A stretch of 48,696 bases of DNA from CAZOOA01 sp964581355 (GTDB lineage: Bacteria; Bacillota; Dethiobacteria; DTU022; UBA8154): positions 1 to 48,696 of the forward strand of contig CAZOOA010000015.1 of the NCBI GenBank assembly GCA_964581355.1. The letters run 5' to 3'. The position numbers and the translations under genes were made by a program. Below are positions 1 to 8,528 of the stretch, one piece after another (within the stretch, counting starts at the first letter, position 1; each line of letters opens with the position of its first letter). The notes beneath the pieces were generated by a model. The model worked only from the letters and a program-made list of their open reading frames with translations. It had not been told where the DNA came from and did not search any database.

Positions 1-26
1 TTAATAGATTAAACGAGGTGACTTTT

Positions 27-3000
27 TTGTATTACACTGGGGTCTGTTTAGGAGCTGCTACGATTAGTTTGGTCACACTGAAAGATACCGGGGAAGAACT
101 TTCCATTGTTGAATCCTTTTCTTACCCCCATGAAGGGGAACCCAGGCGAGTTTTGCTGAAATTGCTTGAGGATAAGCAGGAAGCGCGTATATGTGCGACC
201 GGAAGGAAATTCCGCCAGGTAGTAAAGATGCCGTCGATCCCTGAGCCGGAAGCGGTAGAGCTGGCTTATGAATACTGCCGGCAAGGAAAGGTTTTTGATG
301 GTATCGTAAGTGCCGGAGGGGAAACATTCATTTTTTATGAAATTGATCCCAGGGGATTTATTGGTAACGTGTTTACCGGAAGCAAATGTGCTTCGGGAAC
401 GGGTGAGTTTTTCCTGCAACAGATTAAAAGAATTAGTTTGACCCCCGGGCAAGCCATGCAGGCAGCCAGCAAATCTTCACCTTACCCCGTTGCCGGAAGA
501 TGTTCGGTCTTTTGCAAGAGCGACTGCACACATGCATTAAATAAAGGAGAAGATAAAGGGCGGGTAGTGGCCGGGCTCTGCCAGATGATGGCCGACAAAA
601 TTCTGGAACTGGTCCAGCAAACCACTTCCAAGGATATTCTTTTGGTGGGCGGCACGGCCCAAAATCATGTCATGGTCGACCATCTCAAATCTTTTTCTGG
701 CTTAAGCGTCTCAGTTCCGCCGGAAGCACCCTATTTTGAAGCCCTGGGAGCTGCTCTGTGGGCACACAAAAACCAAGTTGAACCCAACAAAATCACTAAA
801 GAGAATCTGTTTAAACCATTTAAGAATTCCTTTTCTTTTTTTCCTCCTTTAAATATATCATCAGGGCAGGTCAGGTTTGAGCAGATCAACAAAGATGCTG
901 CCAAACCCGGGGACCGTTTGCTTCTGGGATTGGATGTGGGTTCTACTACAACCAAGGCAGTATTGGTCCGTGATGAAGATAATGCGCTGGTGGCTTCTAC
1001 TTATCTACGAACAAATGGTGACCCGGTCCAGGCCAGTCGAAATTGTTACCGGGAATTGTCCCGGCAGGTCCCCGAAGATGTCAACATCTATGCCCTGGGT
1101 GTAACCGGTTCAGGCAGAGAAATTGCTGCTCTCCATGCCCTAACGCCGGGTGTTATTAATGAGATTATTGCTCATGCTACCGCTGCTCTATATTTCGACC
1201 CTGAAGTGGATACAATTTTTGAAATAGGTGGGCAGGATGCCAAGTATACTTTTATTGTCAATGGAGTTCCTGCAGATTATGCCATGAACGAAGCCTGCTC
1301 CGCAGGCACAGGCTCGTTTTTGGAAGAGGCAGCCCAGGAATCCCTGGAAGTCGGGATGACAGAAATTGCTCCTTTAGCTCTTAAGGCGACTTCCCCCCCG
1401 GATTTCAACGACCAGTGTGCTGCTTTTATTGGTAGCGATATAAAAACCGCTGTGCAGGAAGGGATCCAAACAAACGATATTTTAGCTGGCTTGGTTTATT
1501 CTATCTGTCAAAACTATCTAACCCGGGTTAAGGGCAATCGTCCGGTAGGAAGAAAGGTCTTCATGCAGGGTGGAGTGTGCTACAATGAATCTGTGCCCGT
1601 TGCCATGGCTGCTTTACTGGAAAAACCCATCGTAGTTCCCCCGGAACCAGGCCTGATGGGCGCTTTTGGAGTGGCCCTGGAGGTAAAAGAAAAGATTAAA
1701 GACGGATTCATCAAGGAAAAAACCTTTGATTTAACTGAGTTGGCCAGCAGGGAAATTACCTATGAAAGGGAGTTTACCTGCAAGGGATCCGATAACTGTG
1801 ATCGAAAGTGCCCGGTTAAAGTGCTCTCTATCAACGGCAAGCGCTATCCCTTCGGTGGTGCCTGCAGCAAATACAGCAACTCGCGCAAAGAAACTGGCGA
1901 CAATGTCCAGGGTCGCGATTTTGTATTTGAGCGGGAAAAACTGCTCTTTAACCGGACTACCGGCCAGGAAAAACCTGCCGGGGTTAACCCTGATAAAACC
2001 TCTTTTCCGACAGTGGGTATCAACCGTTCATTACTGACCAATACTTTCTTCCCTTTATATTATCACTTTTTCACTTCACTGGGCTTTCAAGTGATTCTGC
2101 CTGAAGAAAAAGACCCCTCAGCAACTATTAGGCAGGGGGCCTCTTTCTGTTTCCCTGTAGAACTCTCCCATTGTTATTTTGCAACATTGCTTGAGCATAA
2201 CCCGGATTATCTTTTCCTTCCCCAGGTGCGGGGCCTTCCGGTAACAGACAGTGGCAAAGTTGGCACCATCTGCCCCCTGGCACAGGCAGAACCTTATTAC
2301 CTAAAAGCTGCATTTCCAGAGCTTTACGAGCACAACAAAATCCTTACTCCTGTTCTGGATTTTTCTCAAGGTTTAAATGCGGCCATGGATCAGTTCATGC
2401 AACTGGGCAGGGAATTGGGGGTTCAAGCAAACAAGGTCAGGCAGGCCTACTTACATGCTATAGAACAGCAGGAACGTTTCGTTATAAATTTGAAAAGCAA
2501 GGGCAACCAGGTATTAAAAGACCTGGAAGCCAACCCGGATAAAAAGGCAATCGTGTTATTCGGCCGCACCTATAATGCCTTCACCGCAACAGCTAACCTG
2601 GGTATTTCCCAGAAATTCGCTTCCCGGGGATTGGACATTATCCCCTGCGACAGCTTACCTTACGAGCAGGAAGAATCTTTTAACAATATGTACTGGGCCA
2701 GCGGTCAGATGAATATTCAAGCAGCCAGGATGGCAAAGCGCCATCCCCAGCTTTTTGGTGTCTTTATTTCCAACTTTAGCTGTGGGCCCGATTCTTTTAT
2801 CATAGGTTACTTCCGGGAAATTATGGGGAATAAGCCGTCATTGACACTGGAACTGGACAGCCATTCTTCCGATGCTGGCCTGGACACGCGGATCGACGCC
2901 TTCCTGGACATTATTGAAGGATACCTGAAAACCAGCTCCAGCGGCAGCTTATTAGCACCTGGTCAACCGCCGGCCAGGCCAAAATCTATCGTAGAAAAAG

Positions 3001-4328
3001 GGACTATTTACCTGCAGCTCCCTTCAGGGGAAAATAGGCCCATAAACCATCCCAAGGTCAAGCTCCTGGTCCCTTCCATGGGGAAAGAAAGCAGTTCACT
3101 GATGTCTGCGACACTTCTTTTTCACGATATCAATGCCATTACTTTACCGCCCCCGGGAGAAAAAGAACTAATGCTGGGGCAGGGCCACAGCAGCTGCAAG
3201 GAATGTCTTCCCTTGCAATTAACGGTGGGAAGCTTGCTTCGCTACCTGGAGGAGCAACCTACTGCACCTGACGAGCATTTGATTTACTTTATGCCGGATA
3301 CATCTGGTCCCTGCCGTTTTGGTCAGTACCAGGTTTTCATCAATCAGTTGCTTGATCGGTTAGGGGTCGAAAATGTAACCACCCTTTCTTTAAGTTCTGA
3401 TAACAGTTACGGGGGCCTGGGTACAGGTTTTACCCTGAGAGCCTGGATCGCGCTGGTTACAGCCGATGTGCTTTCGGATGTTTACAGCTCGCTGCTGGTC
3501 CTGGCCAGAGATCGGCAGGAAGCCCTGGCAGTTTATAATCAGGCTTATGAGCAACTTTTATACTCATTTGCTCACCACAAAAGAAAAGATATCTACAATA
3601 CCATTGAAGAAGTATGTCAGAACTTAAGCAAAGTTGAGCTCACCGGTTCAATTCATGATCTTCCCAAGGTCGCCCTGCTGGGGGAAATATATGTGCGCAG
3701 TGACCGATTTTCTCGTCAAAACCTGGTGGAATACTTTGCAGACCATGGGATTATTACCCGGGTTGCGCCTGTTAGTGAATGGCTTTACTACACCGATTAT
3801 CTGCTGCAGAACGGGCTGCTGCAAAATTTTACCCGGATGGAGCAGTTGAAAAACCGCCTTCAGTATCCCGTCAAAAGAAAAATTGAAAAGCGGGTCAAAC
3901 AAGCTTTTGACCAAACGGGTCTTTATGAATACCACCTGTTGCAGGTGAATGAATTAATGAAAATTGGTTCAAATTACATCAAGCCTCAGTTAACAGGAGA
4001 GGCAATTTTAACTGTATCCAGTGCCATTGCTGAAATAGTTGACCATGTAAGCGGTGCAGTAGCCCTTGGGCCCTTTGGCTGTATGCCCAACCGGATTGCA
4101 GAAGCCATTGCCGGAAAAGCGTTTACCGAGAAAAGGCTTTTCCTTCCCCCGGAGAAAGAACTGCCCAACAGTATTTTAAAATATCAGCCGCACCTTCCAT
4201 TCATGGCTATAGAGACAGACGGTAATGTTTTTCCCCAAGTGGTTGAGGCCAGACTGGAAAGCTTTATCCTGCAGGTTAAAAGACTGCATGAACTGGTCAG
4301 AAAGGCAAACATGAAAGAAAAGGTTTGA
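27..4328 (+). CDS. Acyl-CoA dehydratase activase-related protein (tandem BcrA/BadF-type ATPase plus DUF2229)
   Basis: Very large cytoplasmic protein of about 1430 residues, the usual length for this clostridial family. Activases of this type hydrolyse ATP and pass one electron to 2-hydroxyacyl-CoA or benzoyl-CoA dehydratases. Two ASKHA ATPase domains are visible. The first (about 1-260) has a degenerate phosphate loop (CLGAATISL) but keeps CASGTG and a CSVFCKSDC cluster. The second (about 300-560) is canonical, with DVGSTTTKAVL, GGQDAKY, CSAGTGSFLEE and GGVCYN. A Cys-rich stretch near 585-620 (CKGSDNCDRKC) and a DUF2229-like region follow. Start: an in-frame GTG at 18 lies inside the SD GAGGTGA (15-21), so TTG at 27 with normal spacing is preferred and gives an N-terminus YYTGVCLGA. 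The actual substrate is unknown; no dehydratase subunits lie nearby. The first domain may be structural only. Confidence 0.9.
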   Translation: MYYTGVCLGAATISLVTLKDTGEELSIVESFSYPHEGEPRRVLLKLLEDKQEARICATGRKFRQVVKMPSIPEPEAVELAYEYCRQGKVFDGIVSAGGETFIFYEIDPRGFIGNVFTGSKCASGTGEFFLQQIKRISLTPGQAMQAASKSSPYPVAGRCSVFCKSDCTHALNKGEDKGRVVAGLCQMMADKILELVQQTTSKDILLVGGTAQNHVMVDHLKSFSGLSVSVPPEAPYFEALGAALWAHKNQVEPNKITKENLFKPFKNSFSFFPPLNISSGQVRFEQINKDAAKPGDRLLLGLDVGSTTTKAVLVRDEDNALVASTYLRTNGDPVQASRNCYRELSRQVPEDVNIYALGVTGSGREIAALHALTPGVINEIIAHATAALYFDPEVDTIFEIGGQDAKYTFIVNGVPADYAMNEACSAGTGSFLEEAAQESLEVGMTEIAPLALKATSPPDFNDQCAAFIGSDIKTAVQEGIQTNDILAGLVYSICQNYLTRVKGNRPVGRKVFMQGGVCYNESVPVAMAALLEKPIVVPPEPGLMGAFGVALEVKEKIKDGFIKEKTFDLTELASREITYEREFTCKGSDNCDRKCPVKVLSINGKRYPFGGACSKYSNSRKETGDNVQGRDFVFEREKLLFNRTTGQEKPAGVNPDKTSFPTVGINRSLLTNTFFPLYYHFFTSLGFQVILPEEKDPSATIRQGASFCFPVELSHCYFATLLEHNPDYLFLPQVRGLPVTDSGKVGTICPLAQAEPYYLKAAFPELYEHNKILTPVLDFSQGLNAAMDQFMQLGRELGVQANKVRQAYLHAIEQQERFVINLKSKGNQVLKDLEANPDKKAIVLFGRTYNAFTATANLGISQKFASRGLDIIPCDSLPYEQEESFNNMYWASGQMNIQAARMAKRHPQLFGVFISNFSCGPDSFIIGYFREIMGNKPSLTLELDSHSSDAGLDTRIDAFLDIIEGYLKTSSSGSLLAPGQPPARPKSIVEKGTIYLQLPSGENRPINHPKVKLLVPSMGKESSSLMSATLLFHDINAITLPPPGEKELMLGQGHSSCKECLPLQLTVGSLLRYLEEQPTAPDEHLIYFMPDTSGPCRFGQYQVFINQLLDRLGVENVTTLSLSSDNSYGGLGTGFTLRAWIALVTADVLSDVYSSLLVLARDRQEALAVYNQAYEQLLYSFAHHKRKDIYNTIEEVCQNLSKVELTGSIHDLPKVALLGEIYVRSDRFSRQNLVEYFADHGIITRVAPVSEWLYYTDYLLQNGLLQNFTRMEQLKNRLQYPVKRKIEKRVKQAFDQTGLYEYHLLQVNELMKIGSNYIKPQLTGEAILTVSSAIAEIVDHVSGAVALGPFGCMPNRIAEAIAGKAFTEKRLFLPPEKELPNSILKYQPHLPFMAIETDGNVFPQVVEARLESFILQVKRLHELVRKANMKEKV

Positions 4329-4339
4329 AAAAAAGGAGT

Positions 4340-4369
4340 TTGAATCTTTTTATCGTATTTTTATAGCAT
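4340..4369 (+). promoter_or_regulatory. Weak candidate sigma-A promoter for the universal stress gene
   Basis: TTGAAT (4340-4345), an 18-base spacer and TAGCAT (4364-4369) lie in the AT-rich 70-base gap before the stress gene. The -10 matches only four of six consensus bases, so this is tentative. Read-through from the upstream gene is the alternative. Confidence 0.3.
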
Positions 4370-4398
4370 AACAATTTTATAATTAGGAGGAGGTTGTC

Positions 4399-4842
4399 AT
4401 GTATAAGGTGCTGCTGGCAACAGACGGTTCTGAGCATTCTTTTAAAACCATAGGTAAGGCGATTAAACTTTTAAAACAGTTAGACGCTAGCGTAACAGTT
4501 TTGTCCGTGGTGGAGGATGTCCGTTTATATAAAGGTTTAGGCCAACTCTCCGCCAAAGAAACAGAAACGTTACATCAAGGAATTGAAACTGTTGCCATTG
4601 AAGGTCTGGAAAAAACAAAAGAAGCATTGACAAAAGAAAGTATTGAGGCCAGCACATTGCTGCGCAAAGGACAACCTGCTGATGTTATCTGCGAGGTGGC
4701 TGAAGAAGGTCGGTATGACATGGTAATCTTGGGGGATACTGGCTTTGGAGGGATCAAGGAATTGTTCCTGGGAAGTGTAAGCAATAAAGTGGCACACAAA
4801 GCAAAAACAGATGTCTTTATCATCAAGTGGATGTATGAATGA
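4399..4842 (+). CDS. Universal stress protein, UspA family
   Basis: Single-domain Usp of 147 residues, the normal family length. It begins with MYKVLLATDGSEHS (first beta strand and the acidic ATP-contact region). Near the C-terminus it carries GDTGFGGIKELFLGSVS, which fits the G-2x-G-9x-G(S/T) nucleotide-binding motif of ATP-binding Usp proteins. A strong SD (AGGAGGAGG) lies just upstream of ATG 4399. These proteins bind ATP or AMP and support survival under stress or energy limitation; the specific role here is unknown. It follows the activase by 70 bases and converges on the minus-strand gene ending at 4850. Confidence 0.9.
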   Translation: MYKVLLATDGSEHSFKTIGKAIKLLKQLDASVTVLSVVEDVRLYKGLGQLSAKETETLHQGIETVAIEGLEKTKEALTKESIEASTLLRKGQPADVICEVAEEGRYDMVILGDTGFGGIKELFLGSVSNKVAHKAKTDVFIIKWMYE

Positions 4843-4849
4843 TTTTTGG

Positions 4850-5080
4850 TTAGAGATAGTTAGCCAGTAAAAACAGAAGCAATGCTGAAATGGCAACCTT
4901 GATCAGCTGAAAATTCATTACTTTTCTGTACTCTTTTTCCTGTTCTTTGTCAAGGCCTGCTTCACTATTTGACTGCCGAATTGTCTCTATCCTGTGTTTT
5001 GTTACAGCCCGCATGACCTGGATAGCACTGATTATTAACCAAAAGGCGGCGACGCCGGCTATAATTCGCAGGATACTCAT
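4850..5080 (-). CDS. Small two-helix membrane protein, unknown
   Basis: A 76-residue protein with an N-terminal hydrophobic helix (about 5-22), a central charged segment rich in Lys, Glu and Arg (about 27-52), and a C-terminal hydrophobic helix (about 57-75). An AAAGGA ribosome site precedes ATG 5080. It is not recognised as a known family. It lies downstream of the spoIVA terminator hairpin and may have its own promoter in the AT-rich gap. Its 3' end meets the stress gene with a 7-base gap. Confidence 0.6.
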   Translation of the reverse strand: MSILRIIAGVAAFWLIISAIQVMRAVTKHRIETIRQSNSEAGLDKEQEKEYRKVMNFQLIKVAISALLLFLLANYL

Positions 5081-5187
5081 TATCTTACGTCCTTTCTAAC
5101 AGTTTCGATTCAAAATATACAATTATTTAATTCGCTGTTTTTCTCCTTATACCTGCAAAAAAAAAGGTTTAATACAAAGCAATATGT

Positions 5188-5232
5188 AACCCTGGCCTTA
5201 GTTCAAGATAAACTTCACTTAAGACCAGGGTT
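5188..5232 (-). terminator. Hairpin after spoIVA
   Basis: Arms at 5188-5199 and 5221-5232 pair over 12 positions with one G-U, around a 21-base loop. It lies just past the spoIVA stop. The T-run expected on the minus strand is not adjacent (a T9 follows about 22 bases later), so termination may be inefficient. Confidence 0.55.
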
Positions 5233-5251
5233 TTCATGTTTTACAAAACTT

Positions 5252-6727
5252 CTAGAGGATAATTACTATCAGTCCACCACCACCTTCGTTAATGATTTTT
5301 TCCAGGGTTTCCTGCAACCTGCGCCTGGCATTATAGGGCATGTTATCCAGTTTGCTGGCAAAACCTTCTTTTACCAGTTCATAAAGCGACTTTCCAAAGA
5401 GATTGGATTCCCACAATTTTTGAGGGTCCTCAGAAAATTCTTCCAGTAAATAATTAACCAGGTCTTCACTTTGCTTTTCTGTTCCAACTACAGGTGTAAA
5501 CTCAGACTTGATATCTACCTTGATCAGGTGCAGAGAGGGGGCATTGGCCTGTAATCGAACCCCAAAGCGCCCCCCTTGTCTAATTATCTCCGGTTCTTCC
5601 AGGACAATCTCTTCCAGGGAAGGGGCAACAATCCCATAACCGTCTTCCTTGACCTGCTCCAGGGCCAAAGCGATTTTATCATATTCCCTTTTGGCGTGAG
5701 AAAACTCCTGCATCACTTTGATCAGGTCGACCTGGTCTTCGATTTCCACCCCGCTAATATCAGATAATATTTTTTCATACAACTCATGGGGCGCAGTAAC
5801 TTCTACAAAAGCACACCCGCTTCCCAATTCTACATTGCGCATAAATACTTCTTCAATTATTTCATAGTTTTTGATTTCTTCAATGGCTGTTTCAATATCT
5901 CTGACACGCTCCACATTCAAAATATGTTCTCTAATCACACTGGTGTACTCCTCAACCAGCCAGTGGCTCGGTTCCAGGGCTTCCACCCAGCCAGGCAAAT
6001 TAATGTTGATCTCCTGGACAGGAAACTCAAACAGAACCTCTTTAAATAATAGGTTTACATCACTTTCGCTCAGTTCCAGGCAGTTCAAAGAAACGACTGG
6101 AACCTGATGCAGTTGGGTCAGTTCTTCTTTTAAGTGCAGAGTGCTTTGTGAAAAAGGCCTGGTAGAATTCAAAATGATAACAAAGGGCTTGCCAATTTCT
6201 TTGAGTTCTGCAATGACCTGATTTTCTGCATCAATGTAGTTATCCCGGGGCAAGTCTGTCACTGTCCCATCGGTGGTAATAACTATACCAATGGTCGAAT
6301 GCTCCTGGATAACCTTGCGCGTCCCTGTTTCTGCTGCTTCTTCAAAAGGGATGGGATAATCAAACCAGGGAGTGGAAACCATCCGCTGCTCTCCCTGGTC
6401 GTCATAGCCTACTGCTCCCGGAACGCTATAGCCCACACAATCAACCAGCCTGACCCGCATTGTAATGTTCTCAGCAAGTTTTACTTCGATAGCTTCGTCA
6501 GGAATAAATTTGGGTTCTGTCGTCATGATGGTTTTACCGGCACTACCCTGTGGCAACTCATCCTTGGTACGTTCCAGGACGTAAGGGTTGTCAATTTTGG
6601 GGAGAACCAATATTTCCATAAAATTTTTAATAAATGTTGACTTACCCGTTCTTACCGGACCCACTACTCCCAGGTAAATATCTCCCCCTGTTCGTTCAAT
6701 AATATCCTGAAAAAGGTCGAACTTCAC
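5252..6727 (-). CDS. spoIVA: Stage IV sporulation protein A, spore coat ATPase
   Basis: SpoIVA is the mother-cell ATPase that polymerises on the outer forespore membrane and anchors the coat. At 491 residues it matches the Bacillus subtilis length (492). Visible are the Walker A motif GPVRTGKST (residues 23-31), the family blocks DELPQGSAGKTIMTTEPKF and VDCVGYSVPGA, a central coiled region (about 330-370) and the conserved hydrophobic C-terminal tail ending GGGLIVIIL, needed for membrane targeting through SpoVM. The start is GTG 6727 with a GGGAGGGGAG ribosome site. It is monocistronic, between the gpsA terminator and its own hairpin, with a sigma-E-like promoter upstream. Confidence 0.98.
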   Translation of the reverse strand: MKFDLFQDIIERTGGDIYLGVVGPVRTGKSTFIKNFMEILVLPKIDNPYVLERTKDELPQGSAGKTIMTTEPKFIPDEAIEVKLAENITMRVRLVDCVGYSVPGAVGYDDQGEQRMVSTPWFDYPIPFEEAAETGTRKVIQEHSTIGIVITTDGTVTDLPRDNYIDAENQVIAELKEIGKPFVIILNSTRPFSQSTLHLKEELTQLHQVPVVSLNCLELSESDVNLLFKEVLFEFPVQEININLPGWVEALEPSHWLVEEYTSVIREHILNVERVRDIETAIEEIKNYEIIEEVFMRNVELGSGCAFVEVTAPHELYEKILSDISGVEIEDQVDLIKVMQEFSHAKREYDKIALALEQVKEDGYGIVAPSLEEIVLEEPEIIRQGGRFGVRLQANAPSLHLIKVDIKSEFTPVVGTEKQSEDLVNYLLEEFSEDPQKLWESNLFGKSLYELVKEGFASKLDNMPYNARRRLQETLEKIINEGGGGLIVIIL

Positions 6728-6783
6728 GTTTTCTCCCCTCCCTGTGTTTCCAGGCCTGTTATAACTTTAGTTTTAACATTATA

Positions 6784-6812
6784 TTTATATGAAGATAAAA
6801 GGACAATATTAC
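6784..6812 (-). promoter_or_regulatory. Candidate sigma-E promoter of spoIVA
   Basis: On the minus strand TAATATT (-35, 6805-6811) and CATATAAA (-10, 6784-6791) are 13 bases apart. They resemble the B. subtilis sigma-E consensus KMATATT / CATACAHT (6 of 8 in the -10). It lies about 57 bases upstream of the GTG start. spoIVA is sigma-E dependent in B. subtilis, which supports the reading. Confidence 0.6.
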
Positions 6813-6820
6813 AAATAATA

Positions 6821-6855
6821 AAGAAAAACCTGCTTGAAAAAACCAGGTTTTTCTT
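6821..6855 (-). terminator. Intrinsic terminator of the DUF512-der-plsY-gpsA operon
   Basis: Perfect 12-base arms (6821-6832 and 6844-6855) enclose an 11-base loop. On the minus strand the second arm ends in TTTTTCTT and runs into T-rich sequence, as expected for a rho-independent terminator. Confidence 0.8.
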
Positions 6856-6888
6856 CTGGACAGCTAATGATTAATTACAGAAAGACTT

Positions 6889-7905
6889 TTACTCAAAAGC
6901 TACTTCCTCGATCTCATGGGTTTTTTCTCTTCTCATTAAGTTCTCTACAGCCTGCCAGGGCTGAGTCCCTTCAAACAGGATCCCGTGCATTTCCCTGGTG
7001 ATGGGCATTTCAACACCTCTGGCCTGGGCCAGTGCAAAAGCTGCCCTGGTCGTTTTAATTCCTTCGGCGACCATTTTCATGGATGCGGTGATTTCTTCGA
7101 TTGTTTTCCCTTCACCCAGCAGCAATCCCACATAACGGTTTCTGCTATGACTGCTGGTACAGGTTACAAACAAATCCCCTACCCCTGTAAGCCCGCTGAA
7201 TGTTTTGCTCTGTGCCCCCAGAGATAAACCCAAGCGAGTGATTTCCACCAGCCCCCTGGTCAGCAAAGCTGCTTTTGTGTTATCTCCGAACTTGAGACCA
7301 TCACAAACTCCAGCACCAATGGCAATAATATTTTTTAAAGCGCCGCCAAGCTCCACTCCAATGATATCGAGGTTTGTATAAACACGAAATTGATCAGTCA
7401 TAAATAAGTCCTGGATGGTTTCTGCCGTTTCCTGCTCAGCTGCAGCTACTACCGTAGCTGTAGGCAGCCCCCTGCTCACTTCTTCGGCGTGGTTGGGACC
7501 GGAAAGTACAGCCACTTTGCCCGGGGCGTGCCCGGGAAGGCATTCTTCAATAACCTGGGATAAGCGTTTATTAGAACCCTGGGCAAATCCTTTTGCTGTA
7601 TTAACAACAATCGTTTCCTGATGAAAAAAAGAGCGAAAACTGTTTACGGTCTCTTCTACTGCATGAGATGGTATAGCAAGGACGATAATTTCTTTGTCCT
7701 GAACAGCCCGCTGTAAGTCCATTGTAAGCCGGATCTGGCCTGGCAGTTTAATGCCAGGCAGGTAATCCACGTTTTCCCATTCATGCTGCATTTTTTCCAG
7801 CAAGTTTTTCCTGCGCACCCATAGTTCTACATAGTAACCCTTGTTGGCCAGCAGGATGGCCAGAGAAGTGCCCCAGCTTCCTGCACCGATTACTCCGATC
7901 TTCAT
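6889..7905 (-). CDS. gpsA: Glycerol-3-phosphate dehydrogenase [NAD(P)+]
   Basis: GpsA reduces dihydroxyacetone phosphate to sn-glycerol-3-phosphate, the backbone for phospholipids. The 338-residue length is typical. The N-terminal Rossmann motif is GAGSWGTSLA (residues 7-16). Family blocks LSGPNHAEEV, TATVVAA and LGGALKNIIAIGAGVCDGL are present, including the catalytic Lys in GGALKN. It follows plsY by 17 bases, so precursor synthesis and its acylation are co-transcribed. Confidence 0.98.
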   Translation of the reverse strand: MKIGVIGAGSWGTSLAILLANKGYYVELWVRRKNLLEKMQHEWENVDYLPGIKLPGQIRLTMDLQRAVQDKEIIVLAIPSHAVEETVNSFRSFFHQETIVVNTAKGFAQGSNKRLSQVIEECLPGHAPGKVAVLSGPNHAEEVSRGLPTATVVAAAEQETAETIQDLFMTDQFRVYTNLDIIGVELGGALKNIIAIGAGVCDGLKFGDNTKAALLTRGLVEITRLGLSLGAQSKTFSGLTGVGDLFVTCTSSHSRNRYVGLLLGEGKTIEEITASMKMVAEGIKTTRAAFALAQARGVEMPITREMHGILFEGTQPWQAVENLMRREKTHEIEEVAFE

Positions 7906-7922
7906 CTAAATAACCCACCTTT

Positions 7923-8528
7923 TTAGAAAGATTGCTTATTCTTTCCCAGGCGTGATTCTTTCCCCTGGATTAACCTTTTAATGTTTGGAAAGTGCCTGAA
8001 CAGAATTAACAGGCAAATGATTAAACCATACAATACATAATTCCGTAACTCGGGAACAACCAGCATGAAGACAGGTATAGCCAAGCCCCCAATGATGGAA
8101 CCCAGGGAAACATAACGGGTTAATGCGATTACAACAATCACACCAATAAAAATCAATACAGTTGGCAATAGAGCAAATCCCAGGAAAAAACCAAGGGTCG
8201 TTGCTGCGCCTCTGCCGCCCAGAAATTTCAAGAAGATGGGCCAGTTGTGCCCCAAAATTACAGCCAGCCCACATAATAAGACAAAACCTGTATCATCAAC
8301 GACCAAAGGAATTGATACTGCAACCAACCATCCTTTAAAAGCATCTAAAAGCAAAACAACGATAGCTACCTTAAAGCCCATCAGGCGTGCTACATTGGTA
8401 GCTCCGGGATTACCGCTACCTATAGTGCGAATATCAACCCCTTTGAACACTTTGACAAATATGAAACCAAAAGAAACAGAGCCTAACAAGTACGAGGCGA
8501 TAATAAGGACAATTTTGGTCAGCATCAT
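7923..8528 (-). CDS. plsY: Acyl-phosphate:glycerol-3-phosphate acyltransferase
   Basis: Integral membrane enzyme that transfers an acyl group from acyl phosphate to glycerol-3-phosphate, making lysophosphatidate. The 201 residues form about five to seven hydrophobic helices. The hallmark motif GSGNPGATNVAR (residues about 38-49) and a second loop motif, LGGRGAATTLG, are present. The start ATG 8528 overlaps the der stop (ATGA), so translation is probably coupled. It lies between der and gpsA, a common Firmicutes arrangement. Confidence 0.97.
   Translation of the reverse strand: MMLTKIVLIIASYLLGSVSFGFIFVKVFKGVDIRTIGSGNPGATNVARLMGFKVAIVVLLLDAFKGWLVAVSIPLVVDDTGFVLLCGLAVILGHNWPIFLKFLGGRGAATTLGFFLGFALLPTVLIFIGVIVVIALTRYVSLGSIIGGLAIPVFMLVVPELRNYVLYGLIICLLILFRHFPNIKRLIQGKESRLGKNKQSF

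Noticed and set aside
5081..5251. Small RNA gene in the gap after spoIVA
   Set aside because: Only the terminator-like hairpin and AT-rich runs are visible; no promoter or second structure supports an RNA gene.
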